Below are positions 37,865 through 49,796 of a DNA stretch of 64,000 nt, piece by piece. The position numbers and the translations under genes were made by a program. The DNA lies in NCBI RefSeq assembly GCF_007655135.1, contig NC_045127.1, positions 43,845,538 to 43,909,537 on the forward strand, in the 5' to 3' direction. Position 1 is the first letter of the stretch, and each line of letters opens with the position of its first letter. Below the pieces are notes generated by a model. The model was not told the origin of the DNA, made no database searches, and saw only the letters and a program-made list of their open reading frames with translations. The DNA is from Punica granatum (taxonomy: Eukaryota > Streptophyta > Magnoliopsida > Myrtales > Lythraceae).

Positions 37865-40800
37865 ACATTCACTTCACTCGGAAAACAGTCCATCAGCGCA
37901 AACATCGGTACACTTCACCTGCAGCTATCTGCCTCCAACAGGTACGTCAAGACTCATAATTTCTTGACCCTATCCATTGATCAGGCAAATAATGCAGAAA
38001 GATAAAAATTAGCTATTTAGTGATCTATCTGATGCAGATGTATGCCTTTTGCTATTGGTCTTGGGGAAAATTGGTTTGGCCACTCTCGTGAAAGTAATCA
38101 ACCACTCCATGTGCTTCAACAACTTTATGCGATTAAACCTTTACACAACAGAAAAGAGTTTACGAAAGGCAATTAAAAAAGATCGAAACTCACAATCAAA
38201 TTGCAGTATGTGGTGATTGCTTCTCTTTTTAGTTACTACTAATAAAATACTGCAATCAATTTTAGAAACTGTTCGGGATTTGGGAATGTTAATGATAATA
38301 AATAATGAATTATGTCATTGTCTTCATTTGACAGTTTTCAACGCAACGAATAGATAGTTGAGATGGAGCTTGGGCTCAACCGTCGTGCCCGAGCACCGCT
38401 TTCGGTATAATCAGTGCATATAATGAATCTTCACTATTTTCCCATCTGCATGAGAACGGAATTTTAAGTGGTGTATTAGATATAAAAATAATGCGAATTA
38501 AGCTTTTAAAAAAATAATAAAAAAAAATGGATTGACCTGTAAATTTGGGGATTGAGGATGGGCATAATGGGAATTCAAACATTTCGCACCTGGTGAAAAT
38601 TACTTAATGGGTGGGTGAGATTTTTTTTATTTCTACCTTTTTCCTGGAATGGGTAAACGACAAATGGTGATGCATTATTTTATTAATTACATGAAAAAAG
38701 ATTTGCCTCCTTATCATGCTGAAAAGGTAAGTCAGAGCTCAGGGTGTCATGGCCGAGGCTGTTATGGGCGGTGGGGATGGGACTGTTGTTTTTGGGTGAA
38801 AGGGATGGGACCGCTATCGTCTACTCTGGTCGGTTACATTTTCATAAGTCTGAGTCATCCAAAATTTTCTTTAATTTGACGAGACAAATATAACCCTGAC
38901 CCCCAATAAAATCCTGTAGCAAAATTCTGAGGCGTCGGGTCGGGAGAGCACTGCCCCACTGGCACGGGTGGATCGCCCGGTAGAGGAGGGCTAACCAACA
39001 ATTCAGGACTGGGGTCGTAGTGTTGCATTGCATAGGAATGGACCGAGATACATTCCATGCAGATGCGATAAGGTTTTGTCGCATCGGAATTGAGAGAGCG
39101 TGAGATCCTCTAGCCAATCAGGAAAGGACAACTGAGATCATCTTTTGCTTTCTATTATTCCGTCCATTAGTTTTTCTCCCTATACTTTTTTCTTTACTAA
39201 GAACTATACCCAACTTTTTATTGCTCAATTATTGTTCTATTATGATCTCTAATCCCTTTCTCCTTTTCTTTCCTGTTCACATTTCTTATGTTACATTTTG
39301 CTCTGATCTGACTCTAACCGAGATTGCACTTAGAAAAATAGATTGCGTGGTAAAAAAATAAAAACAAAATGAGTAATGCTAATTAAAATTTATAAAAAAG
39401 AAAGGAAATTGAATTAGCTAAAAGAGCAACATGGGGGACAAAGGATAGTATAAATTTATTTATTAAACTTGTTCTATAAAGATAACGATAATGAGAATGA
39501 GTATGGTGAAATACACATGTCCTTACATGATAATTTAAAGATTTAATGTTTAATTTTTGCGGTGAGATTATCTGTGTATTTTTTTATTTTTTTATACTAG
39601 GGCCTCAACCTCCATTATAATTAAAAAAAGAAAATAACAATAATTTAATGTGATCACCCTTAAATAAATATCAGGCCGCTTTTTAAAATTTTTAGAAGTT
39701 TATTTACTGCTTGCGCTTGAATAGAGTAGCAAATTGGCGGGAAATTTTTTTGCAAACTTTCTGAATTTTCCTTTTTAATCTATCTATCCTATCCTATTAT
39801 TAGTATTATAGGAGATTGAAATTTTATAGAATATATATATATATATATATCTATATATATATATATATTCTGTTTTACACATGTTTGTCCTATGTGGATA
39901 ACACTGGCACCCGATGCGGGGATTATTCTAATTGTGTGCATGAGCGTGATGTGAAATGCATGGTATAAATCGAACAAAAAGAACTTTTTCTTACGTTAAA
40001 AATGAAAAAGAAAGAAAGAAAAAAGAGGTAATCTTACCCCCAAGATGCTTAAGATTACATGTAAAGCATCACTCCTGTAACTTTCTAATGATAAAGTTTG
40101 TAGGTATTGGATTAAATATACGAACGCATCTACGAACTTATTACTAAGTCCCTTATATTGAAAAGGTGCGGCGACATTGGTCGAAGATAAGATGATCGGT
40201 TCTCATATAAAGCATGCCCTGTCCGACGTGAGAGCGTATGTACGTGGTCCCCAATAGAAGCAGTAACAAAATAATGTCATCTTGGACTAAAATTGTTTTT
40301 ACCATGTGATGATGTGATGCTTACTCCATCATCCAATGGATGATTTGAAATGTTTGCATCAAGTTGGTTTATGAGTCACAGTTCCAACATGACATCTCAT
40401 CAGTTAAATGTGACCAAGAAGAACAACAAAAATCATAATACAATAACAAGGATGCATATGGAATCATATAATATATATATATATATATACATATATTACA
40501 TGTACTATACGTATATAAAAAAGGGTTTGGATCTGAACACTGAGGGAATGAATGAATGAATGAATGAATAATTGTGTGCTTTTGCAGTAATCACATGAAC
40601 CCAACTTACTTAAAGAGCCTCTGTGCTAATTTTGTTCCCATTTAGCAGCAAACACAAAGGCAATTGGTTCTTCCAAAATCAGTACATAATATTCCTTCTG
40701 ATGAGTCTTTTTGTCTCGACTGAGCACATTGCACATGGACCGTACAATAATTATATATTATGCCCTTATAGTTTGCAAGATGGTCGCTCGTATCTTCATG

Positions 40801-41620
40801 GGGAGCGTAGGACCAAAATAAACTGTTTTCATTGGATTTCTACGACCCCAGAACCATTCAGTTCTCCGTCTCGGTACTCATAATAATCGCCCGGTGATTG
40901 CAGGTTGCTGTTGGAAGCAGTGAACCTGAAAATGCAGCATGTGACAAAGGATTCGAACTCTGGTACTACCGTTCATACAGTCCGTGCAATTATTTCCCTC
41001 TTGATCGGTAGGCAACCTGCTCAGCGCAACGATTTCTTGCAGGATCGTGTACCATAATATAATGGTACGATCCGGCACGATTAAGTGCCAACGTCTACAT
41101 TTGCTGCAGACCCGAAGTGGGAAATCTGCGAAGCCTCTGCATTTTGTTTCGTTTTTGGTGTACCAGAATCCGAAAGCGAAAAGGGAGCGAGTGAGTGAGT
41201 GGTGGGCTACATTTGAACAAAACAGTGAGATCATCGTCATCATCATATGCTTGTAAGAAAGAATTATGGCCATTACGATTGTATTAATGGAAATTTCTGT
41301 ATTTTATTGAGCGTTGCCGGCAATTATTATTATTTATTTATTTAATAACAGCTGCACAAAATTCATTATTTTCTTATATTATTATTACTATTGTTATTAT
41401 ATATAGCTCATTATAATAAAATACCAAAATTACAGAAAACTCGAGCCTCTACAGTTTTTTCGTAAATACTCCAAACGGTCGAAGAAAGAGATCAATGAAC
41501 CACCCCCACCAAATATGTACATATTACGAAGAGCCCTTTCTAGGTCTTCCCTCGTCTGATCCGGCTCTTGTTACAGGAGAGGTCCGATCCGGTTCGAGTT
41601 CTCGACAAAGCACGATCCCG
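37865..41620. other. Intergenic region between the TRAIP-like and HIPP genes
   Basis: The first few hundred bases are the probable TRAIP-like 3' UTR. 38640-39120 is GC-richer with short open frames of no known type. 39590-39628 is a SINE-type tail. (TA)n runs lie at 39830-39868 and 40470-40490, and an (AATG)n run at 40546-40569. No gene is supported. Confidence 0.4.
41042..41073. other. Strong 32-bp hairpin
   Basis: GGATCGT...ACCAT on the left pairs with ATGGT...ACGATCC on the right, with a 2-nt bulge and a 6-nt AT loop. Function unknown. Confidence 0.7.
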
Positions 41621-41623
41621 ACT

Positions 41624-42958
41624 TTAACAAATAACGCAGGCGTTCGGGTTCTCCTCCATGCTCTGGACGTAGTAATAGGGAGTCATCTGCTGGTGATAGG
41701 GAGTCATCTGCGGGTAGGACGCTCGGTAAGCCCTGACTAGCTCGAGGACGGGGTCGGGCTGTGGCAACGGGAGAGGCTGAGGCTTCTTGGGCTCTTCCTC
41801 CTTCTTGGCCTGCTGCTCTTCCTTCTTCGGCTCGTCTTTCTTGGCTTCTTCGTCTTTCTTCGGTTCCTCGCCGGGTTTCTGCCCCTCCTGCTGCGGCTGC
41901 TCTTCCTTCTTTGCCTCTTCTTTGGGGCCTTCTTCCTTCTTGGCCTGGCCTTCTTCCTTCTTCGGCTCTTCCTTCTTCTCCTTCTCCGGCTCTTTCGCGG
42001 GGCCCACCGTGATTATGTCCGTTTGCCAATACTTGCGCAGCTTGCTCACCACGCTGACCGGATCTACTGCCCCGATCACTGTCAGCTTCTTCTCCTTCAT
42101 GTCCATCGAAAGAGAATCGATTCCTGCAGAACATAAAAGCCAAATCAAGAAAGGCCACCGGACTTAAATAGACAACGGAGGCCACTCCTCTTGGACTGCT
42201 TTTGCTTTCCATAATTTAACTCCGACAAAAACATTAAACGCGCCTTAGCATCGCGGAAAATTACCCATCACCATTCATTCATCAATCATTCGATATCAAT
42301 ACATCGAAACGACAAACATCGAGGTAAGCCCACTTTTGTGTGCCATGTTCGAGTCTTTCGTACCAAAGGTGACAGCAGGATATATCGACCGAGCTCGATA
42401 GAGATCAAGATAATCTGTTTCCTCCTAACGATCCATAAAAAGTAAGAAAGCTGCTCGAATAAAAGATTAAGGATTCGTCGACCGCGGCCTATAAGAAAAA
42501 CAAACAAATAGACATCGATAATCAACAGCAGCGAGAAACGAAATCCATTCGTTATGTACCTTGAAGGGAGGCAACGGTCTTAAGGGCCTTCTGCTTAGCT
42601 TTGCCATCGTGCAAATCCAATTTCACCACGAGCTTCTGCGACCCCCAGAGAATCCAAGACAAGAGAGAGATTCCCAGTAGTCAGAAGGAGAACAAGCTCA
42701 AAGGAAATCCACTCAATAAATTCATAAGTTTTTTATTCGCATAATATTTTCTCATATTCAGTGCAAATCAGAAAACAGAGCAGAGCAACTCCAATACCCC
42801 AAAAGCTACTCTTCTTTGATTATAAAAGCCATGGAAATGGAACCTTTGTCGGCTTCAACAGGGGAGGAAAAGAAAAAAAAAAAAAAAAAGAGCAGAAAGC
42901 AAACAGAGAAAGGCTCAAGAGGAATCAAATCCTACAAGGGAAGAGATCAGACCTTCAT
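41624..42958 (-). CDS. Heavy-metal-associated isoprenylated plant protein (HIPP)
   Basis: Three exons: 42958-42953 (only ATG AAG), 42635-42560, 42123-41624. They total 582 nt, 193 aa. Residues 2-68 have the beta-alpha-beta pattern of an HMA domain ('[21 protein letters not shown]', '[17 protein letters not shown]', '[13 protein letters not shown]'), but the metal-binding Cys-x-x-Cys is absent: the loop reads Leu-His-Asp-Gly-Lys-Ala-Lys. About 80 residues of Lys/Glu/Pro repeats follow, then a Pro/Tyr-rich tail. The last four residues, CVIC, form a CaaX farnesylation site, so the protein is probably membrane-attached. The two-codon first exon is usual for this family. The family has roles in stress and metal responses; no specific partner can be read here. 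Confidence 0.9.
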
Positions 42959-43072
42959 GGGTTGCTCCTTTTGGGAGGGATATTCGAATCAAAGCAGAGG
43001 GAGACGGAGAATGCTGCTGGTGAGTTAGAGGGAACAGAGCAAGAGCAGATACTGAAAAAGAAAATGTAGGGG

Positions 43073-43257
43073 TTACAGAGAGAGAGAGAGAGAGAGAAGG
43101 GGGGAGGGAGTGAATGAGTGTGATGTTGAAAAGGAAAAGGGAGGGAGGTGAGATAAGAGCAGGAGGAAGGAATGGGACAGACACAAAGATTGAAAAATTG
43201 GGAGGTGCAAACGCAAAGAACATAAGAGAATCCGAATCACAACAAGAATTGCACACT

Positions 43258-43291
<34 letters not shown>

Positions 43292-43406
43292 AAATGCAGA
43301 AAAGAAAGCTTGAGAGAGAAAGTTAGAGAGAGACTGATACTGTATATATGCATGTATATGCATGTATGTATGTGTTTGAATCGAATGGCTGCGAAGCTTT
43401 GTACCA

Positions 43407-43447
<41 letters not shown>

Positions 43448-43492
43448 ACTCCATAGCTGATAGGTGAAGAGAGAGAGAGAGAGAGAGAGAGA
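43073..43492. repeat. Cluster of (GA)n and (CT)n arrays upstream of the HIPP gene
   Basis: (GA)n at about 43078-43096, 43259-43290 and 43469-43492; (CT)n at about 43409-43445. All lie 100-540 bp upstream of the minus-strand ATG at 42958, so in its 5' UTR or promoter. GAGA-type arrays are known binding sites for plant BBR/BPC factors; binding here is inferred. Confidence 0.85.
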
Positions 43493-43824
43493 TCAATATT
43501 TCTCTGCCGTTCTCTTTCTGCTGTTCTTCAAACGTGAATGACTGAATGAACGATGAAGGAATGATTTAGCATAAAATATTAAAAAAATAATAATATGATG
43601 ATGATGGAGAAATGAAATGAACGAGGAGCCGTAAATTGAGGCCTCTGCTTTTCCTTATTTTCTAAAAAATCCTACTGCAAGGCTTTTCGTGTGAGTCCAC
43701 ATTCTCTCATGTTGCTAGAATTCGGTCTGGTGTGGTTTTTGACTCGAGTTGTGACCAAAATCATAGGTTCGTTTAAAAAAAAAAATTTGAAAAAACCAAA
43801 TCAAGGTTTTATCAAAACCATAAT

Positions 43825-44061
43825 GGCCTGTTTGAATTAAGAGTAAAAAAATTTCAACTTTAACTTTAATTTAACACACTATATAATAAAAATATACATT
43901 TTTCAAGTAAAAAATTTTAACTTTAACTTCAACTCAACACACTACATAACAAAAATACATATTTTCCAAGTCAAATCTATAATCTCATCTCATTTGTCAT
44001 TTTTCACAATTAAAATCAAAATCAAAATCAAAATTACTTTAATTCTAAAACCAAACGCACC
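43825..44061. mobile_element. MITE, same design as 28898-29124
   Basis: The left end GGCCTGTTTGAATTAAGAG and the right end (reverse complement) GGTGCGTTTGGTTTTAGAA are inverted. Inside, a unit of about 69 bp ('ttaactttaactt.aa.t.aacacacta') is repeated twice. Confidence 0.6.
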
Positions 44062-44636
44062 ATTATAGTTTAATTCCCCTATTTGATCATGTCCTTACCA
44101 ATTTTATTTACTGGGAAAGTCAGAAAGCATCATTTATCATGCATCCCAATTTATAAAAAAAGTAAGATAAAATGATCTCGAATATAATTTTCATTTACCG
44201 TAAGGGTCCATAATTACGAAAGTCGCAAAATAGTAAAGTTCATAATTCACACAGTAGCAATAGGTCCGTGCAAAGAAAAATCGAATATATACACATATGG
44301 TTTTGTTCGGTTTTTTTTGCTTTTTTAATTTAAAAATCAAACCTGTTAATTTTTTTTTAAGGAAACTTGCATTTGCATCCCATCAAACCATATTTTCAGT
44401 GTTATGGATCTTCGAATTAGTTTCGGTTCGGTTTTCTGGTTATATGGAAAATTTTGAATTACCCCAGCTTGGGCAAGATATACCCATATGGTTTTCGATT
44501 TGAGAATTTCTTCTTTCTTTGCTTTTTTCTCTTTTATTTTTTTTTGGGTTATTAGGAGTGCCCGTGAATCTAATTAATAAGAAATTAGAAGTTAGAAGTT
44601 AGATAAAAAGAGTTGAAAATTTCTTCTTCTTTTTTT

Positions 44637-44785
44637 CGCTTATAAAGGAGGCCTAAGGGTTAGTGTAATGAAAAAAAAATTCTAAATAACTTATAAGGAA
44701 GTGTGAGTAATTTTACTAGGTATCGAACATGTGACTTCTTGGTCAATATACGAGAGCGTACGCCATTGTATTACACTCTCTTTTG
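44637..44785 (-). mobile_element. SINE, family C, minus orientation
   Basis: On the minus strand: 'gagtgtaatacaatggcgtacgc', box B 'gtcacatgttcgatacc', and a tail ending with TTTATA. This matches the copy at 54420. Confidence 0.5.
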
Positions 44786-44944
44786 ATAAAAGACTTGAAA
44801 ATTTCTATTGATAAAATTAAATTCGAACTATCTTATTACCCAATTGAGGGCGTAGACCATTACATAACAACCCTTTCTTTTTTAATTCAAAATTTTGCAT
44901 AAATATAAGCTCTTTTCGTAAGCTTTGCGGGAAATAAAAGAAGG

Positions 44945-45512
44945 GTTATTGACCCAATAGAGCATGAACCTTTGAACACTCTTCAAAAATAGCACGAATT
45001 TTCCTCTTTTGCAAATAAATTCACGGACTTTAAGCCAGTAGTTACTTTTGTCATCCATCTAATTTGCTTACGTGATGGGTGATGGTAAACGGTGCTTAAA
45101 TTTCAAACAATGACATGCCATATCAGTAAAATAATATAAAATAATCAAAAACTAAAGCAAAAATATGAGAAATATTAAAAAAAAAAAAAAACAGAGAGAG
45201 AGAACATTGCTGATCGGGGAAACCGTGCCGTCAACTCTCGTCCCGGGGGGGGGGGGGGCGCGGTCGGCGGGAATTCCCCATCCATTCTCTTATCAGTCTG
45301 TCTTTTTTCTTTTTATACTTTCATATATTTTTTTAAATTTTTATTATTTTATACTATTTGCTGATGTGGCATTAACACCATGTGTTATTCATGCACAGGG
45401 AAAATTGGACGGATCGAGAATATGATTTTCTTTTTGAAAAAAATGTTCGCACTATTTTTGAAAAAAAAAGAGCAAAATCTATGATTTATTGGATCGTTAG
45501 TCAAAAACAAAA
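44945..45512. mobile_element. Long-inverted-repeat element, same group as 49797-50588
   Basis: The left arm from GGGTTATTGACCCAATAG and the right arm ending CTATGATTTATTGGATCGTTAG are inverted. Further in, 'gccatatcagtaaaataata' on the left matches the reverse complement of 'ctatttgctgatgtggc' on the right. The centre is GC-rich with a G13 run at 45245-45257. No clear target duplication. Confidence 0.55.
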
Positions 45513-45539
45513 ACGAAAAATCACGGGAGAATGGGACCC

Positions 45540-47074
45540 ACACCACGTTTGAGTGTCAAAATTTGCAGATTCATGCAGCCGGCGGCGGCGATGGCACCTC
45601 ATTAAGCTAAGCTAAGCCCAGCTTTGACTCTGATGTAATTCTTGGCCCTTCATTGAATTCACTTGTCTGTCTTTGACCCTTTGCAGCCCTTTGACCCTTA
45701 GCAGCCCACAGAACGTTGTTGGAAACGACTAACGAGAGAAGGAAAAAACAAATTTTAATTATACAAAATTAAAAACCAGAAGCCTTATGTAACATCCTCG
45801 AGATAAGAATTGAAGAAATCAACTTGAATTGATTCGGATGATTTAATATTTTCTGTAAGTAAAAATCGGATAGAATTCTATGAATAAAGAAAAGCTATAA
45901 TTAAGAGATATTTATTCTTTAAAGCTAAACTAACTCTAATATAAATTAATAGAAGTCTATTAAATTTTTAGATATTATGTGATGTAAAATAATAATAATA
46001 ATAATAATAATAAGAAGGAGGGAAGAAAACCATATAGTGAGTTCCCAATTTCAATTTTGACGCCTATCTCTTTGTAGAGCAGCGGCTACAAAGATCACAG
46101 ACGAAAAGATAATATCACGTTATCTCTTACCAATAACTAAAACTTATAAAAGTGGAGCTCGGATGGGTTGATTACTTACTCGAAGTTTATAACTCAATCG
46201 AGTTTGAATCTTATCGAGATGTGAGGTTACAAAAATTGAATTCTGATTATTTGCTTTGGAGCGGTCCGGGAGGGGATACCCTTGATGTAATCGAAAGATA
46301 CCATGACTGTAACATCGAAGGGGACTGAACATTTTCGCGGGGCGGGAATTCGCAAATAATCTCGAAGAAGGAGAAGATTAGGTTTCGATCGAGGAAGGTA
46401 TTGAGGCAGGTAAGACCAGCGGTTGCATGCGCGATGCATGCCTCATCACTGTCCTCAGCTGCATGGACTGCATGCCAATAATTGACGTTTTTTTCTTATA
46501 CAAATGTATTTATAGATACATAGATATAACTGTATATTACTATATATTTGTATATACACGTGGAGGATAATATATTAAAAGCTATATATTACCAAGAAAG
46601 CACAACTCGTGCTTCTGTTGATGATGGAAAACAGTCATTCCCCTGTTTCTCTAATTAATCGAATCGTGCTATGATCCGCCTCACGTAAGTAGGAAACCCC
46701 ACACGAATTTGGAACATTGTGCGGTCCGATCGTACTCGAATATAGCTTGGCTTTTTTATTTTTTTATATCTTTAATCTTAGGCATATAAAAGAGGGTTCT
46801 CGGTCGACTACGACGGCCCGTTTGATAACATGGATTAGCTATAGGGGACGCATGCGCGGGGAGAATTTTGTCGTCCTTGTCATCGCACTGTCGTTTCTCA
46901 TATACTTAGCATGGATTGAGCCCCACAGCTGCTTACGGAACAAAACATAATCACGAAAAAAGAAAAAAGACTTGCCATCTATATACGCAATATACGTGGC
47001 ATACATGAATGATCGTACATATAATTCCTGTCTTTGGTCAGCTGGAAACTGTAGAAAACTATATATATAAATGG
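45540..47074. other. Intergenic DNA
   Basis: No gene seen. An (AAT)n microsatellite lies at about 45987-46013. Short open frames at 46144-46439 and 46717-46950 have no recognisable family. Confidence 0.4.
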
Positions 47075-47395
47075 AAAAAAGGACATTTTTAGTCTTGTAA
47101 ATTTAACATTCGGTCTATTTTAATCATATAAGTTCTAAAAGTATCGAATTAGTCCTATATGTATGATTCCTAAGGCAATTTTAATCTATTTTGTGACTTA
47201 TAAAACTAAAAATATCTTTTTCTTATAGGACCATATTTTAATTGAAAGCAAACTTATATGACAAAAAATGTCTTTTTCAAAACTTATAGGATTAAATTAT
47301 CTTAGTGATATATGATTGATTCGACAGTTTTAAATCTTATAGTATTAAAATTAATTGAATATCAAACTTATAAGACCGAAAATATCTTTTTAACT
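47075..47395. mobile_element. Small foldback element
   Basis: The left 'gacatttttagtcttgtaaa..aacattcggtc' and the right 'atatcaaacttataagaccgaaaatatc' are inverted copies, and further matched words occur towards the middle. Confidence 0.45.
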
Positions 47396-49136
47396 ATGAT
47401 CAATGTACCAGAAGAGAGAGCAAAAATATAGATTTGAAACGTAATGGCCATATGCCAAAATTACAATCCTAAAGTATTTAAATTGATCGATACAATCTTA
47501 TTTTTGTAATTTTCTTTTATTTTTTAAATAAATAAAATAAAACGATATCTATTAATAAAATAATATAGTTTTATTTCTTAAATAAACATTAGAAGAAATG
47601 TATAACAAGCTTATCTTGTTTACATGCATGTATCTGTGTGTATGTCAGTGGGAGCTTGTTTTTGGACATTTAGATTGTGTTGGGAGCACATAGGAGTTTC
47701 AAATATAAAGTGGGCTTTAAAACAAAAGTGAGCAATTTTGGTAGGCTTTCGTTTTCTCCATTTAAGCAATCAATACGTAAGTTTTTTCTTTCAGTGCAAT
47801 AATTAAGAATAATATTGTTAATGATATTAATTGGTCAAGCAAGTTCAAGAAAGACGTGCATTCAGAGACGGAGCTACTGTTGGTTCAGCTTCATTTATAT
47901 ATTTTCCCATAAAGTGCACCTTTTTATGATTTTACCCTTATAAATTGTAATTTTTTTAAGGATTTACCCCAACTAAGTATATATGCATTTATATGTATTT
48001 TGTTCCCGCTAAGAGAAAATCCTGGCTTCGTCCTTACGTACATTCAATCACGAATTGAAGATATCTTAAGAGACTGGTGTGTATTGCTTTATCATCGCGC
48101 TTGCCGACTTTTATATATCATTATTGGACGAAAGGCATGTGCATATGTATGTACTAGAGTTGTTTGCGTGTATATTTAAAAGATGTGATTACTATTGAAA
48201 CGAACATATAGGTGCATAAAATTTTGTTCGTGAATGTATTTTTTGGGTGAAATCCGTGAATATATTTATTCATGAGGAAGTTAATTTTAATCCAATTTTT
48301 TCATTTATATGACCTTTTATTGAAATTTATGTCTAATTAATTATATTTTGATTAAAGTTTCTTTATTCGTTTAGTAAGGTCGACAGTGCTCATAGAAAAA
48401 AGAGTTGGATATTTATCCACCAAAAAAAAAAGAGTTGGATATTGATTATATGCTTTCACAGTACTAAGATATCCTGCAATTCATATTTCATAGGGTGAAG
48501 ATATTGAGGGAATATATTAACAAATCGTGAGGTTTTCTTCTAAATAGTAAATACTATCTATAAATGTAACCCTTTCAACTTTTAATAATGAAAACTTTTG
48601 AAGTTCTATCAATAATGGGCATGATAATAGCACAATCACTTATTGCATCTTGATTGACGAGAATTCTAGAATTTACTTAACCGTGTCCTACTTACTTTCT
48701 ACATGACATCATCTGAGGAATTTCTCATAGTTTTATAATTTGATTTGTTGGGAATTTAGTTAAGCAATTATTGATCTAGGGTCCCCAGCTTATTTACTTT
48801 CTACGTACTTTATTAATTGACTTGATTATTCGACCCGTGTTTTACAGGAAATTTGTTCAAAGAATTTCATAATAAGAAATTAAATATGAAAATAGTAATT
48901 CATATAGATTAGAGAGAGTTTGTTTTCCATTACGGTTCTTCTTCTTTTCTTTATTATCCTGCGAATTCGATTATGGTAAATATTTAATTTGAAAATTATA
49001 AATAAAGATTCGTGTACATTTTTTCGTTTTAATTATCGATGAAATTTCTAATAAATTAATTTTAAAAATTCTATTAAGTCAAAATTCTCAATTTTATTCG
49101 ATAAAAGAATAATAATCATATTGCCTTCAAACTTTT
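47396..49136. other. AT-rich gene-free DNA
   Basis: No gene is supported. 47865-48040 is bounded by 'agagacggagctac' and 'cctggcttcgtcctta', which are roughly inverted and resemble ends of common plant hAT-like non-autonomous elements (low confidence). Confidence 0.35.
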
Positions 49137-49620
49137 GAACTTCTATATTTTCTTATGCATTTTTCTTATATATTAGGTGTTCATGAATTTGAATAAATTT
49201 AATTGATTTTGATCATTTATATAATGAATCTTTCATTTCACTTTTCTCTTATATTATTATTACTCATAATAATACATTGTTATCATTTAATTTTATTATA
49301 ATATATTAACATATGAATTAGTAAGACAATTACTATTTTGCCCCATTTATTAGGTTGGAGTCAAGTTTACATATCATATAGAACTTCTATATTCTCATAT
49401 GCATTTTTCTTATATACTAAGTGTTCGTGAATTTGAAAAAATTTCATTGATTTTTATAATTTATATAATGAATCTTTAATTCCTCTTTTCTCTTATATTA
49501 TTATTACTCATAATAATAAATTATTATCATTTAATTTTATTATATCATATTAACATATGAATTAGTAAAACTTTTACTATTTTGCCCTGGTTTATTAGGT
49601 TGAAGTTGAGTTTATATATT
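49137..49620. repeat. 244-bp tandem duplication, two copies
   Basis: The block starting 'gaacttctatatt' at 49137 is repeated from 49381, with scattered substitutions, through 'ttttgccc..tttattaggttg'. AT-rich and non-coding. Confidence 0.85.
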
Positions 49621-49796
49621 ACACTAGCTTTTTTAGTTAGGGTATTTATTTGTAATGATAATTTTAAAAATTTGACATCCCAATTAAAATGTGTAACATG
49701 AGATATCTTTCTAAAGTAAAACCATTCAAATGGTAGTAATAACAAATCAAAGACAATTCGAAGTGATAGTTATAATATCAAATATTATTTTCTTTA

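Noticed and set aside
40945..41040. Possible degenerate organellar tRNA on the minus strand
   Set aside because: A box-B-like word is present, but I could not fold a convincing cloverleaf or identify an anticodon stem.
40878..41273. 131-codon minus-strand ORF
   Set aside because: No family I recognise, no splice context, and it runs through the hairpin at 41042-41073 and a tRNA-like stretch.
41571..42212. A 213-codon minus-strand ORF and 126- and 83-codon plus-strand ORFs over the HIPP gene
   Set aside because: They are shadows of the GAA/GAG-rich Lys/Glu repeat, which leaves several frames open. Only the frame ending CVIC joins the HMA exons.
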